From: Edaphochlamys debaryana | Lineage: Eukaryota > Chlorophyta > Chlorophyceae > Chlamydomonadales | Direction: 5' to 3' | DNA: 64,000 nucleotides | Assembly (NCBI GenBank): GCA_016858145.1 | Contig: JAEHOE010000052.1 | Span: 620,001-684,000 of the forward strand | Shown: positions 25,401-34,600 of the stretch, piece after piece | How the letters are laid out: each line of letters starts with the position of its first letter | How positions within the stretch are numbered: the first letter of the stretch is position 1 | Program-made: the position numbers and the translations under genes | Notes under the pieces: generated by a model | The model's database searches: none | What the model saw: the letters and a program-made list of their open reading frames with translations, nothing else | Told to the model about the DNA's origin: nothing

Positions 25401-27139
25401 CGGCCCCCCCTGCGGCCTCCGCCGCCAGCGCCAGTCCCGGGGACGCCGCCGCCGCCGCTGCCGCCGCCACGCCCTCCGCGCCCGGCCCCGTGCTGATTGA
25501 GTGCATGTCGTACCGCTCCGGCCACCACTCCACCAGCGATGACTCGACTCGGTGAGGGGAATGGGGGCGGGGCACGGGGGCGGGGAGCACCGCCACCCAC
25601 AGCAGACTGGGGTCCTCTGGGCTCCGACGAAAAACAAAGTGTGGCAGGAAGCCGCATCGTACAGGTGAAGCAGCCGCGCACCAGGGGGGCATGTCGAGCC
25701 TTGGGTCCACCTCCGCCACCCAACGACGAACAAGAACGGGCGGGAAGCCCCACCATCGCCACCACGTTGCCACCGGGCTGGATTGGGCGGGCAGATTCCA
25801 GGGGCAATGAGGGGGTGTGCCGCATCCGGCCCCTACGCAAACCGCCTCTCCTCCACACCCACCCACCCCCGCCCCCGCCCCCCCAAGCTACCCCCAGCTA
25901 GCGAGGAGATGCGGTCCTTTGCCCGCGTCCGCTCCCGCGGTTGACACGAACCCTGGACCCTCTCCCCCCCGCTGCTCCCCCCCGCCCCCCCGTCCCCCCA
26001 GCTACCGCACGAGCGAGGAGATGCGGTCCTGGCGCGCACGTGACCCTGTGGCTCGCTTCCGCTCCTGGATGGGGCGCCAGGGGTGGTGGGACGAGGCCAG
26101 CGAGGCGGCGCTGCGGCGGAGCTGCCGGCAGGAGGCGAGCAGGGGGGGGGGGGAAGAGGACGGTAAAGGCCATGGGGAGGGCGGGGAGGAGGCCACGGCG
26201 GGGGGACGCAGTGGGTGCGAAGCGCGAGCTCGGCGGGGCGGGTCCCATGAGCTGTGGTCCACATAGCCTCACCCGTTTCCTCCCCCCCCTCCCCCCCTCC
26301 CCCCTGTCAGGTCCTGGCTGCCCTGGACGCCGCCGCCCGGGTGCCCAAGCCCCCCATCAGTGACCTCTTCACGGACGTGTACGCGGGGCCGGTGAGCGCC
26401 GGGAAGAGGGGGGAAAGAGGAGATGGGAGTGGAGAGCTTGTGTGTGTGTGTGAAAGGGGTGGGGGAGGGGGGGCCTGCCCCGCACTTCACGGACGTGTAC
26501 GCGGGGCCGGTGAGCGGTCAGGGAAGCGGGAGCGGAGTGGAGTGTGGGGGGTGGGCCGTTGTGGAGGGTTGAAGGCGTGGGGGGTGACGGGGCCTGCCTG
26601 CCCCACACTGACGGGTTTCTACGGTACGCGGGGCCGGTGAGCGCACGGAGGAGGGGAGGGGTGTAGGGAGGAGAGGGAGGGCAATGTCGCGATTGGGGAG
26701 GGGGAATGCGGGGGAGGAGTCAGCGTCGAAGGGGTGAGGGTGGATAGCGCGTGGCCCATAGTTGTCCATACTTACTGCATGGCAGGTACTCGGGGCGGAG
26801 CTGGAGGGTGGCTTCCGCCAAAGTTTTGCGACCTGGGGAGAGGGCGGGGGCGGGTGCACGTGTTGGCCAGGGTATGGGGCGGAGCGGGCAGTCGGCAGGG
26901 CAGCAGCGCTGCTGGCACACGCCAAGCATGGATTCTTCGAGCAGCTCGCAGCCCTCACTCTCCCACCCAGCCCTCCCTTTTCCCGCCTCTCTAAGCCCCC
27001 CACCTCGCCCCCCATCCCCCCCCCCCAACCCCCACCCCCCCAGGACCTGCCCCCCCACCTGGAGGCTCAGCGGAGGGACACGCTGGCCTTTGCGCGGCGC
27101 CACCCCGCCCTCGTGCCGCCGGGCGTGCCGGTGCGGTGA
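21215..27139 (+). CDS. BCKDHA: Branched-chain 2-oxoacid dehydrogenase E1 component, alpha subunit (mitochondrial)
   Basis: Fifteen exons: 21215-21595, 21790-21867, 22171-22254, 22600-22671, 22950-23015, 23312-23350, 23761-23796, 24062-24134, 24443-24491, 24654-24700, 25157-25248, 25367-25551, 26002-26134, 26311-26391, 27044-27139. They join in phase to 503 residues plus TGA. E1-alpha and E1-beta decarboxylate the 2-oxoacids of Leu, Ile and Val using thiamine diphosphate. Diagnostic parts: a mitochondrial-type leader (about 1-60), GKGRQMPIHYGSP, ISSPLATQ, the ThDP motif from YFGDGASSEGDAHA to FICRNNGYAIS, GDGIAARGP, and the phosphorylation-loop segment SYRSGHHSTSDDS. An Ala/Pro-rich insert of about 35 residues sits in the exon at 25367-25551, between EARRRA and VLIEC, absent from animal and plant relatives as I recall them. 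The exon at 26002-26134 appears to use a GC donor. Confidence 0.96.
22414..22588. repeat. Poly-C and CCCCCCG tract in BCKDHA intron 3
   Basis: Nearly uninterrupted C residues for about 80 bases, then heptamer-like CCCCCCG copies up to the pyrimidine tract of the next acceptor. It could adopt i-motif or, on the other strand, G-quadruplex structure, and it may be a region of assembly error. Confidence 0.95.
22643..23112 (+). repeat. Exon-tail echoes in BCKDHA introns 4 and 5
   Basis: The end of exon 4 with its donor (about 22643-22673, TACTCC..GCGGACCAGGTG) recurs at 22737-22771. The end of exon 5 (about 22980-23012, GGCCGGCAGATGCCCATCCA) recurs at about 23077-23110. Both copies lie in the intron just downstream and are nearly unchanged. 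Confidence 0.9.
23247..23301. repeat. (CCCAC)n pentanucleotide array
   Basis: About ten copies of CCACC/CCCAC just before the acceptor of the BCKDHA exon at 23312. It doubles as the polypyrimidine-like tract of that acceptor. Confidence 0.95.
25886..26645 (+). repeat. Exon echoes around BCKDHA exons 13 and 14
   Basis: The start of exon 13 with its acceptor (about 25996-26045, AGCGAGGAGATGCGGTCCT) has a copy upstream at about 25886-25935. The end of exon 14 with its donor (about 26367-26398) recurs exactly for about 31 bp at 26484-26516, and again in part near 26618-26645. The downstream copies keep the GTGAGC donor. Confidence 0.9.
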
Positions 27140-28680
27140 TGGGACACAGATGTACGGCACTGCGGGGAAGTACGACAGCAGGGGCAGCATCCGCCCTGGA
27201 GCCACGTCCACGATCTGGTGCCTCCTGGGGGGTGCGGGTGAGGTGCTGGGGATACGCAGCGTGACACGACGCGTGGGCCTCGCCGGTGGGGTGAGGATGC
27301 CGGGCAGGTTTGGGGCTGAGCCCCCGCCGTCAGGCTCTCGGGGGTCTGGGGCTCAGCCCTTTACCCTGTCCTGAGGAGGACAGACGCCCTTGTTGGAGTA
27401 CTGGGCAGCCAGGGAGCCCGATGCGGGGCTACGGAGGCATGCATGGGGCCAGCGTGCAAACAGCCGTGAGAGTGGGGTCTAGATGGGGGGCGGAATGGGC
27501 CCTTACAGGTGTAGATCAGTCGGCAGGACAACCCAGATAGGGGCACAGGAGTTGTACAATACATTGGAAGCAGAGGAAAGATACCGAGTTGTGCATTACA
27601 GGGTCGTCCTGGCAGGCGTCGCGTGTGCCTTGAGGGCCAACGTAAGCCGGGAACAAGGGAGCCTGCCTCAGCCCCGCCCGGGAGTGGCCATGGAGCGGTA
27701 AAGGGCCTGGCGTTACGGTATGGTGGAGAGGCTTGGCTTGATAAGCCGCTTCCAACGCCCTGAGCCTGCTACGAGGTGTGAAAAGTTGTGTTAAGTATGG
27801 AGTGGCAGGCTCTGAAAGGCGGCCCAAGAGACGTGGTGCGAGGAGACCGGCGTGGCCTAAGCCGCCTAACCGATGGACGCGAGAGTTAATTTAAGAATGC
27901 ACGTAGGCAAAGCCGTGTGCTTGAAGCCCAGTTCGCCGCTTCGTGAAGCCTCCAATGACTCAATCCCCTCGAGAGTTCTGCCCTACGTACCGGTACCTCT
28001 GTCCCCTGCCCTACGCCCCGTCCTACAGCATGAAGCCACCCCCCTACGCCCCATCCTCAAGCATGAAGCCAGCCCGCCTTGCGCTTTCGGCCTACCTGCC
28101 TACCTGCAGCTAGCCCCCAACGGCAGCGCCCAAATTGCGTTGCCAATACCAGCACCATCAAGCCCTCCTCCATCCTCCTTTGCGGCTCCTTGCCCACACG
28201 CTCTCCTCCCAAGTCCCAACTAACGCAGGCACGCCCCTTGCCCCACACCGCGCCGCACAACACCGCGCCGACCTCCCCCCCCCCCTTACCCTGTGCACTG
28301 CTCCCACGGGCAGGCCAAGGGCCACCCGGGCGCCTCATTCCCTTGCCAGCTACTTCAACCTTCCTTCGCTTCTGGCCCTCACACCGGTACTCAACCCAAG
28401 CTTACTAAGCCCTCCCCCCCCAAAGGCGATTGAGGGCCATAGCCGCGAACACAACGCCAGCGCCCTCCGCCGCATCCCCCCCTGCTCCACGCACGTAAGA
28501 AGCCGCTGTCGGCGTCCGTCCATTCCTGCTTAGCGGCTCTCCCCCTTGAGCCCGCTCCCGCACCCGCTCGCAGGCGAGGGAACGCCCAGGGTCCGTAGCC
28601 CGGCACCCCCTGGGGCCTAGGGTCCGTAGGAAGCCCGCCCCCCCCCTTAGCGCCTATGGTCCTCAGCCCGCCCCCCCCCC
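27140..28680. other. Convergent 3' region between BCKDHA and the exostosin gene
   Basis: Both genes end toward this 1.5-kb interval, so it should hold two 3' UTRs. A minus-strand TGTAA signal lies at 27596-27600 for the exostosin gene; I found no clear plus-strand signal for BCKDHA. A direct repeat of about 30 bp containing CAGCATGAAGCCA / AAGCATGAAGCCA lies near 28010-28075. A segment near 28434-28480 resembles the last exostosin coding bases at 28684-28730. Confidence 0.5.
27596..27600 (-). promoter_or_regulatory. Candidate polyadenylation signal (TGTAA, minus strand) of the exostosin gene
   Basis: TTACA on the plus strand, about 1.08 kb beyond the stop codon. The distance is long but similar to that seen for both oxidase fusion genes in this window. 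Confidence 0.35.
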
Positions 28681-31600
28681 CTAGGGCCACAGCCGCGCGC
28701 ACGACGCGACGCTCTCCGCCTCGTTGCACGCCGCCCCCCCCGGGGCCGTCACCGCCGCCTGCCGGATCGACCAGGCGCGCTGCCGCCAGCCGCGGCGCAG
28801 GCAGCGCAAAGGCTCCAGGTCCCACCTGGGGGAGGGCGGGGGGTGGGGGGTGGGGGGGGGGGGAGGGGTCAGCTTGGTCTCGCGGAGGAGGCGGAGGGGA
28901 TGGAACATGTGGAAGCAGGGTACAAGGGGGGCACGGCGGGTTCCATTCGGTAGGTATGCGAGATTGCTAGAAGATTGCAAAGGGGACCCACTTTGAGAAG
29001 GAGCACAGCGGCAGGGAGGTGTTCGCCTCGGACCGCGGGAACAGGCCCGCACCGGCCAGCAGCCGGGAGAGGCCCTTGCCGTTCTGCAGGGGAGGGGGGG
29101 CAGGGGAGGGGGAGGGAGGGAGAGGGGTGGAGGGAGGCGCAAGCGGGCGTGTGGGGGCAGACGGCAGAGCCGGGGCAATTGGGGGGAGGCTGGGCGACAG
29201 ATCCACGCCCAAGCCCCGTCCCATACGGCCGTACAACAGTACAGCACCGTACAACGACGTACCTCGGCGTACAGGTGCTCCCACGTGATGACTGTGTCGT
29301 TGGGCAGCCCGGGAATGGCCAGGGGCTGGGGGTACCGCGCGGCCGCGGCAGCCCGTTCCTTGGCGCCAAAGGCGGACATGTCGACCTCCCCACAGTTGAC
29401 AAAATTTCTACGAGAGGAGCAAGGGGGTTGGGTAGGACAAGGAAGGGGCGATGGATGGCGGCATCAGTGGCTTGCGCGGACATGAACGCCCCCCCGTCTC
29501 CACTTTCCTTTCCTTCCCAGGGCCCGCTGCGGTCCAGGACACTCGGCCATGCAATCCCTCACACCCCGTCCTTCAAGCCCGGTGAAGGTCGAGAGCACGA
29601 GGAGCTTTGGCCCCAGCACCCTGCTTGCCCTCACTGCCCCTACCCCCGGGGCCCGGTGCCGTCCCCACCTGTACTGCTCGTCCGTTTCTGCGTACTTGGC
29701 TGGATCCAGATCCGCGTAGGTCTGCTGCATGCGCAGGATCTCGAGGATGAACTCGAACGCGTCCCATCTGTACGACGGGGAGGTGGGGCGGATGGCAATC
29801 AGGATGCGGGTAAGGGCGAGCCTGAGGGTGAGGGGTGAGGGGTGAGCCGTACGGAACGCACAGCACGCACTCCATGGGTGGCCGATGTGGACTTTGCCCC
29901 CGGTCACCGGTGGCTGCGACGGCTTAGCGGGCCTCCTTCATGCCTGCATTCATCCCACCTCAAGGCGCCACTCTCGGTCATCCCCACCCGTCGCACACCT
30001 ACGTGCCCACGTCACCAAATGAAGGAGCCGCTCATGGTGCGGAACCCCCGACACGCCCTGCCGTGCCAACAAAACACACACGCTTTCCCCTCTCTCGCCC
30101 CCTCAACCCCTCCCCCACCTGCCGTCCTCCTGCATGTACGAGCCGCTCATGGTGCTGAACGCCCGACACGCCCTGCCGTGCCGCCGAAACACACACGCTT
30201 TCCCCCATCTCTACCCCCCCTCCCTCCGCCCCCACCTGCCGTCCTCCTGCATGAACGAGCTGCTCATGGTGCGGAACCCCCGACACGCCCTGCCGTGCCA
30301 ACAAAACACACACGCTTTCCCCCATCTCTACCCCCCCTCCCTCCGCCCCTACCTGCCGTCCTCCTGCATGAACGAGCCGCTCATGGTGCGGAACCCCCGA
30401 CACGCCCTGCCGTGCCAACAAAACACACACACTTTCCCCCATCTCTACCCCCCCTCCCTCCGCCCCTACCTGCCGTCCTCCTGCATGAACGAGCCGCTCA
30501 TGGTGCTGAAGATCATGTGCTGCGCGGCGCAGCGGGCGGCGTCCTGGGGGGGGGGGGGGTTGGGGGGGTGGAAGGGGAGAGGGGACGCGTGGCCGGGTGG
30601 GACGAGGGACTGGGGCGTCAGGAGGGCCGAGGGTAGGGGGCCCAGTGGCGTGGGCATCGCCAGTGGCGTGGGCATCACCCCGGCTTCGCCCCCTTTCCCC
30701 CATATCTTCGCCCCCACCTTTCCCTTCCTTCCCCTCCTTCTCCCCGTTCCCACCAACAGAACACCCACCCAAACACCCGCACCTGCATGCGCTGGTACTT
30801 GGCCTCCCCCACCCCTGCCAGCATCCCGTGCAGCCCCCCCTCCCCCTCTCGCCTCCTTCCCCCCTCACCCTCACCCCTTGCCCCCCCCCCTCAACCCCCC
30901 CCCCCCCCCCCACCTGCATGCGCTGGTACTTGGCCTCGCCCACGCCCCCCAGCACCTCGTGCAGCCCCGGGATATCGGCATGGGCCACCCGGATGGAGAA
31001 CTGAGACCAGTCCATCTCGGGCTCAAAGGGCTGATGTAAGCAGGGCGAGGGCAGGGGGGGGGGTAAGTAAGGGTAGGGCAGGATTGGTCTGGGGAAACAG
31101 ATCGAATGAGTATGGACGAGATTGGGAGGGGCAGTTCTGGGGCTAGTTCTGGGACCAGGGAGGGAGAGAAGATGGGGGAGGGCCCCCTCATTTCGGCTGC
31201 GCCCTCGCCTGCGCCCAGCCCGGGCCCAGGCAGGCCCATCACTGTGGGCCCGCGCCGTCCTGTTCCTGCTTGCTTGCGCTCGCACCTGCATGACGTCATC
31301 GCTGATGACTAAGGGCAGGCAGCCAACCACCGCCGCCAGCGCCTGCGCTCCAAGAGGTGGTCGGGTGGGGGAGGGAAAGGGAGTGGGAGGTCGGAGCAAG
31401 GAGGGAGGGCAGGACTTTAGGAGGGGTTTGGGGGCGGTGGCTGCCCCCCTCGTCTTTCGGTGCGCACACCCTTCACCCCCTACCGTTGCACGCACTCCCC
31501 GGACCCACCTGCCGGTGCCCATGGCCTCCGCCGGAGGGGGATAGGCACCACCTGCCAGGGGGGAAGGAACAAGGCAGAAGGGAGGGGAGAGGGGTGAGGA

Positions 31601-34600
31601 AGGCGCAAGGTCGGCGCACCCTGTTGCGCGTCCAGCGTTTCTGCTTCTGTTTCTTCTTGCGTGTAACATCTCTTACTTGTAGTTGAGGAGATCCACCTGG
31701 TACAGCGGATCCTTGGTTACGATCTTGTAACCGGGGCGCATGTGATGATGGTAGTGGACGAGCTGCCGTACGCCCTGGCTGTAGCCCGAGCTGGCGTTGG
31801 TCTTGCAGTGCGGCCAGTCCTTCTTTGGGTCGGGCTCCGAGGAGTCACCACAGATGCGGCCCTGAGGGGGGCAAGGGGCAAATTGAGTTGGGGGTCTACG
31901 TTGCACTCTGCGCCGTCCACTCCAACCTCACCCCCTCTCTCGCATACCGGTCGACCCCCCCTCCCTGCAACGCGGGCCCTCGACTACCCCCCTCCCTCCA
32001 ACACCCCCCGAGAACAGCCGCTCGTTTTCCCTCCACCCCCTTCCCCCTGCACCCACCGCGAAGAGCAGCTCGTTCTCACGCTTGAGCCGCGGCGCCCTCG
32101 GGTGCAGCCCCGAGGTGGGCACGTACGAGGGCCCCTGGTTGCCGCCAAAGTAGATGGGGATGACCACGTCCTGTTGGGGGAGGCGGGTTGAGGGGGCGAG
32201 GGGGAGCGGGGGGGAGAAAGGGCGTGTGTGTATGTGCGGGCCGTGCCGCCAAAGTAGATGGGGATGACCACGTCCTGTTGGGGGAGGCGGGTTGAGGGGG
32301 CGAGGGGGAGCGGGGGGGAGAAAGGGCGTGTGTGTATGTGCGGGCCGTGCCGCCAAAGTAGATGGGGATGACCACGTCCTGTTGGGGGAGGCGGGTTGAG
32401 GGGGCGAGGGGGAGCGGGGGGGAGAAAGGGCGTGTGTGTATGTGCGGGCCGTGCCGCCAAAGTAGATGGGGATGACCACGTCCTGTTGGGGGAGGGGGGT
32501 TGAGGGGGCGAGGGGGAGCGGGGGGGGAGAAAGGGCGTGTGTGTATGTGCGGGCCGTGCCGCCAAAGTAGATGGGGATGACCACGTCCTGTTGGGGGAGG
32601 CGGGTTGAGGGGGCGAGGGGGAGCGGGGGGGAGAAAGGGCGTGTGTGTATGTGCGGGCCGTGCCGCCAAAGTAGATGGGGATGACCACGTCCTGTTGGGG
32701 GAGGGGGGTTGAGGGGGCGAGGGGGAGCGGGGGGGGGGATAAAGGGCGTGTGTGTATGTGCGGGCCGTGCCGCCAAAGTAGATGGGGATGACCACGTCCT
32801 GTTGGGGGAGGCGGGTTGAGGGGGCGAGGGGGAGCGGGGGGGGAGAAAGGGCGTGTGTGTATGTGCGGGCCGTGCCGCCAAAGTAGATGGGGATGACCAC
32901 GTCCTGTTGGGGGGGGGGGGGGGGTTGAGGGGGCGAGGGGGAGCGGGGGGGGGAGAAAGGGCGTGTGTGTATGTGCGGGCCGTGCCGCCAAAGTGGATGG
33001 GGATGACCACGTCCTGTTGGGGGAGGCGGGTTGAGGGGGCGAGGGGGAGCGGGGGGGGGAGAAAGGGCGTGTGTGTATGTGCGGGCCGTGCCGCCAAAGT
33101 AGATGGGGATGACCACGTCCTGTTGGGGGAGGGGGGTTGAGGGGGCGAGGGGGAGCGGGGGGGAGAAAGGGCGCGTGTGTATGTGCGGGCCGTGCCGCCA
33201 AAGTGGATGGGGATGACCACGTCCTGTTGGGGGAGGCGGGTTGAGGGGGCGAGGGGGAGCGGGGGGGAGAAAGGGCGTGTGTGTATGTGCGGGCCGTGCC
33301 GCCAAAGTGGATGGGGATGACCACGTCCTGTTGGGGGAGGCGGGTTGAGGGGGCGAGGGGGAGCGGGGGGGGATAAAGGGCGTGTGTGTATGTGCGGGCC
33401 GTGCCGCCAAAGTAGATGGGGATGACCACGTCCTGTTGGGGGAGGGGGGTTGAGGGGGCGAGGGGGAGCGGGGGGGAGAAAGGGCGCGTGTGTATGTGCG
33501 GGCCGTGCCGCCAAAGTGGATGGGGATGACCACGTCCTGTTGGGGGAGGCGGGTGGTTGAGGGGGCGAGGGGGAGCGGGGGGGAGAAAGGGCGTGTGTGT
33601 ATGTGCGGGCCGTGCCGCCAAAGTAGATGGGGATGACCACGTCCTGTTGGGGGAGGGGGGTTGAGGGGGCGAGGGGGAGCGGGGGGGGATAAAGGGCGTG
33701 TGTGTATGTGCGGGCCGTGCCGCCAAAGTAGATGGGGATGACCACGTCCTGTTGGGGGAGGCGGGTTGAGGGGGCGAGGGGGAGCGGGGGGGAGAAAGGG
33801 CGTGTGTGTATGTGCGGGCCGTGCCGCCAAAGTAGATGGGGATGACCACGTCCTGTTGGGGGGGGGGGGGGGTTGGGGGGGGGGGGGGGGGGGGGGGGGA
33901 GAAAGGGCGTGTGTGTATGTGCGGGCCGTGCCGCCAAAGTGGATGGGGATGACCACGTCCTGTTGGGGGAGGCGGGTTGAGGGGGCGAGGGGGAGCGGGG
34001 GGGGGAGAAAGGGCGTGTGTGTATGTGCGGGCCGTGCCGCCAAAGTAGATGGGGATGACCACGTCCTGTTGGGGGAGGGGGGTTGAGGGGGCGAGGGGGG
34101 AGCGGGGGGGAGAAAGGGCGCGTGTGTATGTGCGGGCCGTGCCGCCAAAGTGGATGGGGATGACCACGTCCTGTTGGGGGAGGCGGGTTGAGGGGCGAGG
34201 GGGAGCGGGGGGGGAGAAAGGGCGTGTGTGTATGTGCGGGCCGTGCCGCCAAAGTGGATGGGGATGACCACGTCCTGTTGGGGGAGGCGGGTTGAGGGGG
34301 CGAGGGGGAGCGGGGGGGGATAAAGGGCGTGTGTGTATGTGCGGGCCGTGCCGCCAAAGTAGATGGGGATGACCACGTCCTGTTGGGGGAGGGGGGTTGA
34401 GGGGGCGAGGGGGAGCGGGGGGGAGAAAGGGCGCGTGTGTATGTGCGGGCCGTGCCGCCAAAGTGGATGGGGATGACCACGTCCTGAGGGGACCGAGGGA
34501 GACGGTGTGGATGAGACTTGGTACCGCGCGAGCAATTCCCTTCTAGGTCAGACCCCCGGGTCCATCCAAATGCGGTGCGTGGGAGGCTGCGGAGCGGCAG

